In this document: piece after piece, positions 1 through 8,401 of the stretch
Position numbering within the stretch: the stretch's first letter is position 1
How the letters are laid out: every line of letters begins with the position of its first letter
Source: Streptomyces zingiberis
Lineage (GTDB): Bacteria; Actinomycetota; Actinomycetes; Streptomycetales; Streptomycetaceae
NCBI RefSeq assembly: GCF_012034935.1
Contig: NZ_JAATEN010000010.1
Location: forward strand, 62,001 to 126,000
Length of the DNA stretch: 64,000 nt
Reading direction: 5' to 3'
The notes under the pieces: model-generated
What the model was told of the DNA's origin: nothing
The model's database searches: none
The model's input: only the letters and a program-made list of their open reading frames with translations
Program-made: the position numbers and the translations under genes

Positions 1-793
1 GGTAGGAGTCGGCGCCGAGGCTCGCCGCGTGGACGTAGACGGTGCGGGGGGTCATGACGCCGTGCTCGTGCATCAGGCGTATCGCGTCGTCCCCCGTGGC
101 GCCCCAGACGCCGGCGTGTGTGGTGACCGGCAGGTCCAGGTCGCGGGCCGCCTCGAAGGCCGCCTTCTCGGGGAAGTCCGGATCGCCGGTGACGTCGAAC
201 GCGAGCTGGAAGTCGAGCAGGCCGCCCGCGCCCGTGCGGTGCCGTTCGAGGAAGGACCGCACCTCCGGGTCGGTGGCCCACTCCCACGGGGCGGCGTGGA
301 TGTTGCCGTAGGCGAGGACGAACCGGCCGGGGACCGCCCGCAGGGCGTCGACCGCGGCCTCCGCGTGATCCGTGGTGCGCAGGCCGTGCGACCAGTCCAC
401 CGTGGTGGTCACGCCGGCCTCCAGCGCCTCCCACGCGGAGAGCAGATTCCCCGCGTGGATGTCCTCCGGGCGGAAGGCCTTGCCGTGCTCCATGTAGTAC
501 CAGACGAAGTACTGCGTCAGCGTCCAGTCGGCGCCGTAACCCCGCATCGCCGTCTGCCACATGTGACGGTGTGTGTCGATCATGCCGGGGAGGAGGATGC
601 CGCCGCCCGCGTCGACCTCCCAGGCGTCCTCGGGGGCGCGCAGCGCCCGGCCCACCTCCGCCACGCGGTCACCGACCACCAGGACATCGGCCTCCGTGAG
701 GACCGTTCTGGCGTCGTCCATGGTCAGCACCGTTCCGCCACGGAACACCACCGGCCGCCCGGGGGCAGGCACTTCGGCGTCGGGTCGGGTCAT
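1..793 (-). CDS. Amidohydrolase family protein (C-terminus beyond window)
   Basis: Metal-dependent hydrolase of the amidohydrolase/deaminase superfamily; the substrate cannot be told from sequence. The 264 visible residues begin MTRPDAEVPAPG, form a small beta-sandwich start (GTVLTMDD) and reach the metal-binding motif DTHRHMWQT (His75, His77). Further conserved stretches are ALEAGVTTTVDWSH, VTTHAG (His226) and VYVHAASLG (His255), the latter two being likely metal or catalytic histidines. The ATG follows GGAGGA with a 4-nt spacer, which fixes the start. The 3' end lies off the left edge, so the catalytic Asp region is not visible. It is divergent from the esterase gene. Family call firm, function open. 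Confidence 0.88.
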   Translation of the reverse strand, partial: MTRPDAEVPAPGRPVVFRGGTVLTMDDARTVLTEADVLVVGDRVAEVGRALRAPEDAWEVDAGGGILLPGMIDTHRHMWQTAMRGYGADWTLTQYFVWYYMEHGKAFRPEDIHAGNLLSAWEALEAGVTTTVDWSHGLRTTDHAEAAVDALRAVPGRFVLAYGNIHAAPWEWATDPEVRSFLERHRTGAGGLLDFQLAFDVTGDPDFPEKAAFEAARDLDLPVTTHAGVWGATGDDAIRLMHEHGVMTPRTVYVHAASLGADSY

Positions 794-1282
794 GTTCTCC
801 TCCATACGGTAGGGACGGGCAGGCGCCGGGGCAGCCGGGAGCGGATGGCGACCGGAACTCCGGCGAGCGCGGCGTCACTCACTGTGACGGTGTGTCGGGT
901 CCAGCGTCAAGGCGGGGCCGGGGCTGTGGAAAAACGGAGCCGGCGGCCAGTGGCCCTGTGGACAACCGGAGTTGTGGGCGAGGACGGCGTAGCGTGTTCC
1001 GGCAGGACACTCCCGTTGGGCCGTTGGGCCGTTGGGCCGGGGCGCTGTGGCGCCGGTGGCCCACCCGTAACCAGGCCACGGCCGCGGGGATCCGCCTCCG
1101 GACGCGGCCCCCGAGGAACTCCGGCGGCCGGGGCGCCGAACCCGGAGTGGCCGGAGCGGCCGAGGCGGCGCGGGGCGGGGCGGGACCGCCGCGCCCGCTC
1201 GGGCCCCGCACAGCGGGAGCGCCGGTGTTGTGGGGAACGGCCACATGTCGGGGGTGCCGCCCCGCTCCTACCTTCCTCGGAC
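794..1282. other. Intergenic region between divergent genes
   Basis: No convincing gene. It must hold the promoters of the amidohydrolase and the esterase, but no clear -35/-10 pair stands out. It contains a small tandem repeat of CCGTTGGG, three copies at 1013-1036. Confidence 0.5.
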
Positions 1283-2398
1283 ATGACCCCCACCTCATCA
1301 TCCCCACCCCCGTCCTCACCCGCTCCCCGCTCCCCGTATCCCTCCCCACGACCGGCCGTCCGCCGTCCCGTCCGCCGGGGTTCCCGTCCGGCCGGTGTCC
1401 TGACGCTGTTCGCGGCTCTCACGGCCTTGTTCCTCCTCGTCCCCGCCACCGCCCGGGCGGCCGAGGCGCCCTCCGGCGCGGGAACCGCCGGGGCCGCCCC
1501 CACCGGGGCCACCGCCGCCGTCCAGGAGGTCACCGGATTCGGCTCCAACCCCGGTGCCCTGCGGATGTACCGCTACGTCCCGGACGGACTGCCCACCGGC
1601 CGGCCCGTGGTCGTCGCGCTGCACGGCTGCACCCAGGAGGCCCCGGCCTACGGCGCCGACTCCGGGTGGACCGAACTGGCCGACCGCTGGGGTTTCTCGG
1701 TCGTCCTGCCCGGCCAGACCACCGCGAACAACCTGAGCCGCTGCTTCAACTGGTTCCAGACCACCGACATCGCCCGCGGTCAGGGCGAGGCCGCCTCCAT
1801 CGCGCAGATGGTCGCCCGGCAGGTCGCGGACGCGGGCGCCGACGCCTCCCGGGTCCACATCACCGGGCTCTCGGCGGGCGGCGGGATGACGAGCGTGATG
1901 CTCGCCGCCTATCCGGAGCTGTTCGCCGCCGGCGGGATCGTGGCCGGGCTGCCGTACGGCTGCGCGCAGGCGGCGGGGTCGCCGTACGTCTGCATGTACG
2001 TCGGCGCGACGCAGACCCCGCGCCAGTGGGCCGACCGCGTGCGGGCGGCGGCCGGTTCCCACAGTGGCCCCTGGCCCCGGGTGACGCTCTTCCAGGGCAC
2101 CACCGACACCACCGTCACCCCGGCCACCATGACCGCCCTCGTCGCGCAGTGGACCGATGTCCACGGCACCGACCAGCAGGCCGACTCCTCCGGAACGGTC
2201 GCCGGGTACCCGCACCAGGTGTACCGGAACGCCGCGGGGGAGGCCGTCGTCGAGACGTACTCCCTCACCGGCATGGGACACGGCCAGCCGGTGAACCCGG
2301 GGACGGGCGACGGCGAGTGCGGCCGGGCCGCCGCGTACCTGCTGGACGTCGGCCTGTGCGCCGCGCACCGGATGGGCACCAGCTGGGGCCTGGGGTGA
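1283..2398 (+). CDS. Secreted PHB-depolymerase/feruloyl-esterase family protein
   Basis: Extracellular serine esterase of the PHB depolymerase family (PF10503 type), 371 residues. The N-terminus has an arginine-rich segment (VRRPVRRGSR) and a hydrophobic stretch ending ATARAAEA, read as a signal peptide cut near residue 59. The mature part shows the oxyanion/His-Gly box ALHGCTQEAP, the nucleophile elbow GLSAGG (Ser197), a likely acid in GTTDTT (Asp275) and the catalytic His in GMGHGQP (His333), in the order expected of the alpha/beta-hydrolase triad. There is no C-terminal substrate-binding domain, so short-chain polyester or feruloyl ester hydrolysis is as plausible as PHB attack. A strong hairpin terminator follows. 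Upstream ribosome binding is weak, so the start could shift by a few codons. Confidence 0.85.
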   Translation: MTPTSSSPPPSSPAPRSPYPSPRPAVRRPVRRGSRPAGVLTLFAALTALFLLVPATARAAEAPSGAGTAGAAPTGATAAVQEVTGFGSNPGALRMYRYVPDGLPTGRPVVVALHGCTQEAPAYGADSGWTELADRWGFSVVLPGQTTANNLSRCFNWFQTTDIARGQGEAASIAQMVARQVADAGADASRVHITGLSAGGGMTSVMLAAYPELFAAGGIVAGLPYGCAQAAGSPYVCMYVGATQTPRQWADRVRAAAGSHSGPWPRVTLFQGTTDTTVTPATMTALVAQWTDVHGTDQQADSSGTVAGYPHQVYRNAAGEAVVETYSLTGMGHGQPVNPGTGDGECGRAAAYLLDVGLCAAHRMGTSWGLG

Positions 2399-2492
2399 AC
2401 CGCCCCGGCTGAACCGACCGAGCCGCTGCCCCGGCCGAACCGCGCCGGCTGAACCACCCCCGCTGACCCCCGGCCGAACCGCCCTACCGCCG

Positions 2493-2538
2493 GCCGCCCC
2501 GCCGGAACCAGGCCGCCATCCGGTTCCGGCGGGGCGGC
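2493..2538 (+). terminator. Intrinsic terminator after the esterase gene
   Basis: A perfect 17-bp stem (GCCGCCCCGCCGGAACC and its complement) encloses a 12-nt loop about 95 nt after the esterase stop codon. There is no T-tract, as is common in Streptomyces. The rest of the 2399-2722 gap shows no gene. Confidence 0.75.
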
Positions 2539-2722
2539 GGCGCGCCGTCCGCGGGGCGCGCCCGCGCCGTGGGGGCGGACCACAGCGGCCCGGAGAGCGG
2601 CTGGTGGTGGCGGGTCACGGGCCGGGAGGCGAGGAAGAGGAGCACCCCGCCAGCGTCGCGGCGCGCGGACCAAACGGTCCAACACCTGTCTCTTGGAACT
2701 CACGCGTCTCTGTTGTCAAAAT

Positions 2723-3718
2723 ATGCGGATGCCCCGGGACATCGAGCCGCGTCTGCTCCGCGCCTTCGCCGCCGTCGCCGACGAACTGCACTTCACCCGC
2801 GCGGCGGCCCGTCTCTACATCGCGCAGCAGGCGCTCAGCCGGGACGTCCGGCGGCTCGAACGCCAGCTCGGCATGGAGCTGTTCACCCGGACCACCCGCA
2901 GCGTCGAGCTGACCGACGCCGGGAAGCGCCTCCTGCCGTACGCGCTGCGCGCGCTGGAGGCCCAGGAGGAACTGCTCGCCGCCTGCTCGGACGGCGAGCG
3001 GGGCCGTCCGCTCCTCGTCGACATCTCGGAGACCGTCTCCACCGGCGGTCTCGTCCTGGCCGAGGCGCGCCGGGCGGCCGCCGCCGTGCCCCCGGCGGGC
3101 CAGGAGGAGCTGGAGTTCTTCGCCTGCTACCACGCCGGGCTGACCGGGGCCGCCGCCGCGATCCTGGGCGGCCGTCTCGACGTCTCCTTCGGCCGGTTCG
3201 CCGGACTGGACCCGGCGGTGCGCGCCCGCCTCGGCCGGCTGCCCGTGCGGTACGAGCCGATGGCCGTCGTCCTGCCGGAGCACCACCCGCTCGCGGATCT
3301 GCCCGAGGTCCCGCTCGACGCGCTCGCCGGGGAGAGCGTCTACGCCGCGGCGGGCAACGACGGGACGGCGGAGTGGACGGAACTCGCCCGGCAGCTCTTC
3401 GCCGGGCGCGGCATCGCCGTCGCCCCGCCGCTGCCGCCGATCCAGGGACGGGAGGAGTTCGTCCGCGTCATGCGGAAGCTGAGCCGGCCCGTGCTCGCGA
3501 CCGGGCAGTTCATCGAGATGCCCGGCGCGGTTCGGCGGCCCCTCACCGCACCGGTGCCGCTGTCCCCGGTCACGATGGTGTGGCGGCGCGGGCTGAACCA
3601 CCCCGGCCTGGAACTCCTGCGGGACGCGGTCCGCACGCTCGCCGCCCGGCACGGCTGGCTGGCCCGCCCGCCGGACTCCTGGCTGCCGGAGGAGGACGCG
3701 CGGCTGATGGGGGCATGA
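2723..3718 (+). CDS. LysR-family transcriptional regulator
   Basis: DNA-binding regulator of 331 residues. The N-terminal winged helix-turn-helix reads IEPRLLRAFAAVADELHF then TRAAARLYIAQQALSRDVRR, with the usual family continuation LFTRTTRSVELTDAGKRLL; residues from about 95 form the two-lobed co-inducer domain. The chosen ATG gives MRMPRDIEP; a second ATG lies two codons later and a TTG at 2693 is also in frame. No clear Shine-Dalgarno sequence precedes any of them. It is co-oriented with narK 173 nt downstream, so it might act on that gene, but LysR proteins usually act on divergent targets and here the upstream neighbour is also co-oriented. Target unknown. Confidence 0.9.
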   Translation: MRMPRDIEPRLLRAFAAVADELHFTRAAARLYIAQQALSRDVRRLERQLGMELFTRTTRSVELTDAGKRLLPYALRALEAQEELLAACSDGERGRPLLVDISETVSTGGLVLAEARRAAAAVPPAGQEELEFFACYHAGLTGAAAAILGGRLDVSFGRFAGLDPAVRARLGRLPVRYEPMAVVLPEHHPLADLPEVPLDALAGESVYAAAGNDGTAEWTELARQLFAGRGIAVAPPLPPIQGREEFVRVMRKLSRPVLATGQFIEMPGAVRRPLTAPVPLSPVTMVWRRGLNHPGLELLRDAVRTLAARHGWLARPPDSWLPEEDARLMGA

Positions 3719-3822
3719 CGGGCCGGCCCGCGCCGGGGACGCCCCCGGACCGTCCCCGTCAGCCGCGCTCACACGCCCGGTGAGCAGCGGGTGAGAGCAA
3801 GGTTGCGTGGTGGTCATCTGCC

Positions 3823-3838
3823 GCCACGGCGGTGAAAC
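3823..3838 (+). promoter_or_regulatory. Possible half GlnR box upstream of narK
   Basis: GCCAC, six bases, GAAAC, compared with the GlnR unit GTnAC-n6-GAAAC: one mismatch in one unit, and no second unit follows. It lies 54 nt before the narK start. Weak by itself, but the neighbour nnaR has a much better site. Confidence 0.3.
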
Positions 3839-3891
3839 GCGCCCTCCCTAGCGTCGGGTGCCGGACGATCCCCGAGCACCGCGGAGGCGTG

Positions 3892-5334
3892 ATGACCACC
3901 CAGGACACGACACCGTCGCCGTCGCCACCCGCGCGCGCGGGCGGCCGCTGGATCGAGCGGTGGGACCCGGAGGACCACGCCTTCTGGGCGGAGCGGGGCG
4001 AGCGGATTGCCCGGCGCAACCTCGTCTGGTCCGTGCTCTCCGAGCACATCGGCTTCTCCGTGTGGAGCCTCTGGTCGGTGATGGTGCTCTTCATGGGGCC
4101 CGAGTACGGGGTGGACCCGGCCGGGAAGTTCTTCCTGGTGGCCCTCCCCACGCTGGTCGGCGCCGTGCTGCGGGTGCCCTACACCTTCGCGGTGGCGCGC
4201 TTCGGCGGGCGCAACTGGACGGTGGTCAGCGCGCTGCTGCTCCTGCTGCCGACGACCGCGGCGGCGGTGGTGATGGAGCCCGGCACCTCGTACACCACGT
4301 TCCTGGTGGTCGCGGCGCTCACCGGGGCCGGCGGCGGCAACTTCGCCTCCTCCATGACCAACATCAACTCCTTCTACCCGCTGCGGAAGAAGGGCTGGGC
4401 GCTGGGGCTCAACGCGGGCGGCGGCAACATCGGCGTCCCCGTGATCCAGCTCGTCGGGCTGCTGGTCATCGGCACCGCGGGCGCCGCCCAGCCGCGGCTC
4501 GTGCCGGCCCTCTACCTGCCGCTGATCGTCGTCGCCGCCACCCTGGCCGCGCTGCGCATGGACAACCTCGCGCCGGTGCGGAACGACACCGGCGCCGCGC
4601 TGGAAGCCGTCCGCGACCGGCACACCTGGATCATGGCCTTCCTCTACATCGGCACCTTCGGCTCCTTCATCGGCTACAGCTTCGCCTTCGGGCTGGTGCT
4701 CCAGACGCAGTTCGGGCGCACCCCGTTGCAGGCGGCCTCGCTCACCTTCGTCGGCCCGCTGCTCGGCTCGCTGATCCGGCCCGTGGGCGGGCGGCTGGCG
4801 GACCGGTTCGGCGGGGCGCGGATCACCCTGTGGAACTTCGGCGGGATGGCGGTGGCCACGCTCGTGGTCGTATACGCCTCGGCGGAGCGGTCCCTGCCGG
4901 TCTTCCTCACCGGATTCATCGCCCTGTTCGTCCTGAGCGGCCTGGGCAACGGCTCCACCTACAAGATGATCCCCGGCATCTTCCAGGCGCAGGCGCTGGC
5001 CCGCGGGATGACGGGGGAGACCGCCGCGGCCTACGGGCGGCGGCTGTCCGGCGCCGCGATGGGGCTGATCGGCGCGGTGGGCGCGCTCGGCGGGCTCGGC
5101 ATCAACCTCGCCTTCCGGCAGTCCTTCCAGACGGCCGGCAGCGGCACCGGTGCCTTCCTCGCCTTCCTCGCCTGCTACGCGCTGTGCGCCGGCGTCACCT
5201 GGGCGGTGTACCTGCGCCGCGCCCCGGTCCGGTCCGCGGTGGCCGGCCCGGCCGGCGGCGCGGCCCCGGCGGACGGGACGGCTCCGGCGGGCCCGCCGGA
5301 GGGGGAGCGCGCCCGCGCCTACGCGGAGGTCTGA
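3892..5334 (+). CDS. narK: NarK/NasA-type nitrate/nitrite transporter (MFS, NNP family)
   Basis: Inner-membrane major facilitator of 480 residues expected to move nitrate and/or nitrite. The nitrate signature of the NNP family is visible twice in altered form, as GAGGGNFASSMTNINSFYP and GLNAGGGNIGVPVIQL, and hydrophobic segments run throughout the protein. The ATG follows GGAGG at a 4-nt spacer; an in-frame GTG one codon earlier is too close to it. It sits upstream of nnaR in the same orientation, the arrangement known for nitrate assimilation loci of Streptomyces and resembling narK3/Rv0260c of Mycobacterium. Uptake versus nitrite export cannot be decided from sequence. Confidence 0.92.
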   Translation: MTTQDTTPSPSPPARAGGRWIERWDPEDHAFWAERGERIARRNLVWSVLSEHIGFSVWSLWSVMVLFMGPEYGVDPAGKFFLVALPTLVGAVLRVPYTFAVARFGGRNWTVVSALLLLLPTTAAAVVMEPGTSYTTFLVVAALTGAGGGNFASSMTNINSFYPLRKKGWALGLNAGGGNIGVPVIQLVGLLVIGTAGAAQPRLVPALYLPLIVVAATLAALRMDNLAPVRNDTGAALEAVRDRHTWIMAFLYIGTFGSFIGYSFAFGLVLQTQFGRTPLQAASLTFVGPLLGSLIRPVGGRLADRFGGARITLWNFGGMAVATLVVVYASAERSLPVFLTGFIALFVLSGLGNGSTYKMIPGIFQAQALARGMTGETAAAYGRRLSGAAMGLIGAVGALGGLGINLAFRQSFQTAGSGTGAFLAFLACYALCAGVTWAVYLRRAPVRSAVAGPAGGAAPADGTAPAGPPEGERARAYAEV

Positions 5335-5539
5335 GCAGCCGGTGTCCGCGCCCCTGGCCGCACCCGGCGCGGACGGCGGCGGGCCGCGGGGGCGGCGGGC
5401 GCATGGCGGGGCGGCGGCGGGCCGCGGCGCACGGCGGGGTGGCGGGGGTGGCGGCGGACGCGGGGCCGAGGCGGGGCGCGGGGGCCGGACCGGAACGGCG
5501 GTCCGGGGCAGCCGCGGACCGGGGGCCGCCCGCGACCGC

Positions 5540-5577
5540 GTAACACCGGGGAAACCCCCGTGAACCGGGCAGGACAC
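5540..5577 (+). promoter_or_regulatory. GlnR box upstream of nnaR
   Basis: Four 5-mers occur with exact 6-nt spacing: GTAAC, GAAAC, GAACC, GACAC. The first pair matches the GlnR consensus GTnAC-n6-GAAAC perfectly; the second pair is degenerate. A TANNNT-type -10 candidate (TACGGT, 5600-5605) lies 22 nt downstream, which fits activator placement. GlnR control of nnaR is known in S. coelicolor. The 5335-5699 gap holds nothing else that could be supported. Confidence 0.75.
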
Positions 5578-5699
5578 CGGGATTTGCGACCATGACCGGT
5601 ACGGTCCGGGCCGTCCGCCCCGTTCTCCGGCGGGCGGCCCGGACGGCGGAAGCCCTCACCGACCGGACCGCGCCCCCCAGCTGAGCGAGGCAGACCCCC

Positions 5700-7091
5700 A
5701 TGCAGGACCCGACCCGCCGGCCCCGCCCCTCCGAATCGCCCGGCCCCGGCCCTGCCGGCCCGTCCGGCCACGCCGAGCCGCCCGGGACTCGTGAGCCGTC
5801 CGGGCACGCCGAGCCGTCCGGGCACCCCGATCCGCCCTCGCCTTCGGCCTCCGAGGCGCCCGGCACCGTACCGGGTGCCGCGCCCACCGGCGGAGCGGAC
5901 GCCGCTGCGAGCCCACCCACCGGCTCCACCCCCGCGCACCTCGCCGGTTCCACCGGCCCCGGCCCGCTCGCCGGTTTCACCGTCGGCGTGACGGCCGCGC
6001 GCCGCGCCGAGGAACTGGGCGCGCTGCTGGAGCGGCGGGGCGCGGTGGTGCAGCACGCTCCCGCCCTGCGCATCGTCCCGCTGCCCGACGACGCCCAACT
6101 GCTCGCCGCCACCAAGGAGCTGATCGCCGACGCCCCGGACGCCGTGGTCGCCACCACCGCCATCGGCTTCCGCGGCTGGATCGAGGCCGCCGAGGGCTGG
6201 GGCCTGGGGGACGAGCTGACGGCGCGGCTGCGCGGGGTCGAACTGCTCGCCCGGGGCCCCAAGGTGCGCGGCGCGATCCGCGCCGCCGGGCTCGCCGAGG
6301 CCTGGTCACCCGCGTCCGAGTCGATGTCGGAGGTGCTGGACCGGCTGCTCGCCGAGGGGGTCGAGGGCCGCCGGCTCGCCGTCCAGCTGCACGGCGAGCC
6401 GCTGCCCGGTTTCGTCGAGACGCTGCGGGAGGCGGGAGCCGAGGTGGTCGGGGTGCCCGTCTACCGCTGGCTGCCGCCGGAGGACATCGGTCCCGTGGAC
6501 CGGATGCTCGACGCCCTGGTGACCCGCTCGCTGGACGCGGTGACCTTCACCAGCGCGCCCGCCGCCGCCGGGCTGCTGGACCGGGCGCGGGAACGGGGCC
6601 TGCTGGAGGCGGTGCTGGCGGCGCTGCGCCGGGACGTGCTGGTCGCCTGCGTCGGGCCGGTGACCGCGATGCCGCTGGTCGAACACGAGGTGCCGACCGT
6701 CCGTCCGGAACGCTTCCGGCTGGGCCCGCTGGTCCAGCTCCTCTGCCGGGAACTGCCCACGCGGGCCGGTGTGCTGCCGGTCGCGGGCCACCGGCTGGAC
6801 ATCCGGGGGCACGCCGTCCTGGTCGACGGGGAGCTGCGGGCGGTGCCGCCCGCGGGCATGGCGCTGCTGCGCGCCTTGGCCCGCCGCCCCGGCTGGGTCG
6901 TCTCCCGCGCCGACCTGCTGCGCGCGCTGCCCGGCTCGGGCCGCGACGAACACGCGGTCGAGACCGCCATGGCCCGGCTCCGCACCGCCCTGGGCACGCC
7001 CCGGATGATCCAGACGGTGGTCAAGCGCGGCTACCGGCTGGCCCTGGACACGGCCGCGGACACCAAGTACGGGGAGAACGCCGGTACCTGA
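5700..7091 (+). CDS. nnaR: NnaR: HemD-like / winged-helix regulator of nitrate assimilation
   Basis: Protein of 463 residues combining a uroporphyrinogen-III synthase (HemD)-like domain, about residues 95-345 (starting FTVGVTAARRAEELGALL), with a C-terminal OmpR-type winged helix, about 360-452 (RADLLRALPG ... KRGYRLAL). The first 90 residues are a Pro/Gly/Ser-rich, probably disordered tail with GHAEP repeats. In S. coelicolor the equivalent protein works with GlnR as a co-activator of nitrate/nitrite genes; the HemD domain is thought to be sensory rather than biosynthetic. Position after narK and behind a GlnR box supports the call. A strong terminator lies 270 nt downstream. Confidence 0.9.
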   Translation: MQDPTRRPRPSESPGPGPAGPSGHAEPPGTREPSGHAEPSGHPDPPSPSASEAPGTVPGAAPTGGADAAASPPTGSTPAHLAGSTGPGPLAGFTVGVTAARRAEELGALLERRGAVVQHAPALRIVPLPDDAQLLAATKELIADAPDAVVATTAIGFRGWIEAAEGWGLGDELTARLRGVELLARGPKVRGAIRAAGLAEAWSPASESMSEVLDRLLAEGVEGRRLAVQLHGEPLPGFVETLREAGAEVVGVPVYRWLPPEDIGPVDRMLDALVTRSLDAVTFTSAPAAAGLLDRARERGLLEAVLAALRRDVLVACVGPVTAMPLVEHEVPTVRPERFRLGPLVQLLCRELPTRAGVLPVAGHRLDIRGHAVLVDGELRAVPPAGMALLRALARRPGWVVSRADLLRALPGSGRDEHAVETAMARLRTALGTPRMIQTVVKRGYRLALDTAADTKYGENAGT

Positions 7092-7361
7092 GGGCGAGGC
7101 AGGCGGGGGGACGGGCTCCGCCCTCTCACCCCCGCGCCACGCCTCCCGGTCCTTCGGCCCCTCGGTACGTCGGCCTTTCGGTCCCCGGCCGCCGGCCCTG
7201 ATCGCGCGCCGCACCCCGTCCGCGCGGCCCGATCACCACGCGCCACCCACACGCCGACCGCATGCCCGCCGCACTCCGGCCACGCGCCGATCACACATCA
7301 ACGCGTCCGCCACCGGACAGAGTTGAGCAGATCGCCGCGAATCGACGTCCCGTCAGGCCCT

Positions 7362-7396
7362 TTCCGCCCCGCTCGCGCGCGGGGCGGAATTTTTTT
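7362..7396 (+). terminator. Classic rho-independent terminator with T-tract
   Basis: Perfect 11-bp stem TTCCGCCCCGC/GCGGGGCGGAA with a 6-nt loop followed by seven T residues. T-tracts of this quality are uncommon in Streptomyces. It lies 270 nt past nnaR, so it may end the nnaR transcript or a separate short transcript. Confidence 0.8.
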
Positions 7397-7532
7397 CGGG
7401 TGGCGTTGAGTACCCCGCCCACAGACTCCGTACTTGTGCCCAGAAGCGCAGGCCGGAACGGGGGCGGCCAGGGGGCGGAGGAGGTCCGCCCCACGCTTCG
7501 ACCACCTGATTCCCCGGGGGAGAGAAGACGTC

Positions 7533-7637
7533 ATGCGCACCGAACGCCGCCTCAGGCCGTCCGTCACGGACGGTCCGGACCGCCGCACCCCTGGCCGGTG
7601 CGGCGAGGTGCGCTGCGACCGACAAGGACGGCTATGA
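7533..7637 (+). CDS. Possible small upstream ORF (34 aa) before sigU
   Basis: An ATG preceded by GGGGGAGAG opens a 34-codon frame (MRTERRLRPSVTDGPD...CDRQGRL). Its TGA overlaps an ATG at 7634 that is in frame with sigU, an ATGA overlap typical of translational coupling. No family is recognised and codon bias is only moderately coding-like. It may be a leader ORF, or chance. Confidence 0.3.
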   Translation: MRTERRLRPSVTDGPDRRTPGRCGEVRCDRQGRL

Positions 7638-7813
7638 AGACGGCGACATTGGAATCTCCTCGTACCACCGATCGGTCCCCCACGCCGGCGGTACGAGGCC
7701 TGGGCGGGGTCCCGTCGCAGACGAGGGCCGCGGGTCCCCGCCCTACTGAGCGGCAGTACACAGCAGTTGGCGTAAGTGTTTCCCCTCAGCAAGCTCTCGA
7801 CCGGGAGGTTCGG

Positions 7814-8401
7814 GTGCGCAAGGATGCGGCCGTGTCCGATGACCGTACTGCCAGGACCCGCCACCGCGCCGAGCGTTCCCGCTCCGCCGAACCGGTGCCT
7901 GACGAAGAGCTGATGCGCGTCATCTACCGCGAGCACGCGGGCCCGCTGCTGGCCTACGTCCTCCGGCTGGTCGCCGGTGACCGGCACCGGGCCGAGGACG
8001 TCGTCCAGGAGACCCTGGTCCGCGCGTGGAAGAACGTGCACCGGCTCAACCGCGCGACGGGCTCGGTCCGTCCCTGGCTGGTCACCGTGGCCAGGCGTAT
8101 TGTCATCGACGGTCACCGGAGCCGGCAGGCCCGTCCGCAGGAGGTCGATCCGGCTCCTCTGGAAGTCATGCCCGCGGAGGACGAGATAGACAAGGCACTC
8201 TGGCTCATGACGCTCTCCGACGCCCTGGGCGATCTCAGCGACGCGCACCGAGAGGTACTTGTCGAGACCTACTTCAAGGGTCGTACCGTGAACGAGGCAG
8301 CCGAGACGCTCGGCATACCGAGCGGGACGGTCCGGTCCCGCGTCTTCTACGCGCTGCGCTCCATGAAGCTCGCACTCGAAGAACGAGGAGTAAGGGCATG
8401 A
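7814..8401 (+). CDS. sigU: ECF RNA polymerase sigma factor SigU
   Basis: Extracytoplasmic-function sigma factor of 195 residues. Region 2 is seen as AYVLRLVAGDRHRAEDVVQETLVRAW-like sequence with the DXXDXVQE-type core AEDVVQE, region 4 as LVETYFKGRTVNEAAETLGIPS then GTVRSRVFYALRSMK. The GTG start follows GGGAGG by 5 nt and coding bias begins there; an ATG at 7634 with AAGGA in front is a longer alternative. The stop codon overlaps the anti-sigma ATG (ATGA), so the two are co-translated. In S. coelicolor, SigU and its anti-sigma RsuA influence aerial development and secretion; gene context supports orthology. Confidence 0.88.
   Translation: MRKDAAVSDDRTARTRHRAERSRSAEPVPDEELMRVIYREHAGPLLAYVLRLVAGDRHRAEDVVQETLVRAWKNVHRLNRATGSVRPWLVTVARRIVIDGHRSRQARPQEVDPAPLEVMPAEDEIDKALWLMTLSDALGDLSDAHREVLVETYFKGRTVNEAAETLGIPSGTVRSRVFYALRSMKLALEERGVRA

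Larger units (their letters stand above)
7092..7813 (+). other. Long region between nnaR and sigU
   Basis: Apart from the terminator at 7362-7396 and the small open frame at 7533-7637, no gene is supported. The sigU frame stays open upstream of the chosen start, but third-position G/C falls to roughly half there, arguing that this part is untranslated leader carrying the sigU promoter. Confidence 0.5.

Noticed and set aside
875..1349. Long open frames on the minus strand before the esterase gene
   Set aside because: Arg/Pro/Gly-rich translations with no start signal; typical chance frames in very GC-rich DNA.
7634..7813. Longer SigU start at ATG 7634
   Set aside because: Although AAGGA precedes it, third-position G/C is only about half in the extra 60 codons and the added residues do not resemble a sigma factor; kept as an alternative.
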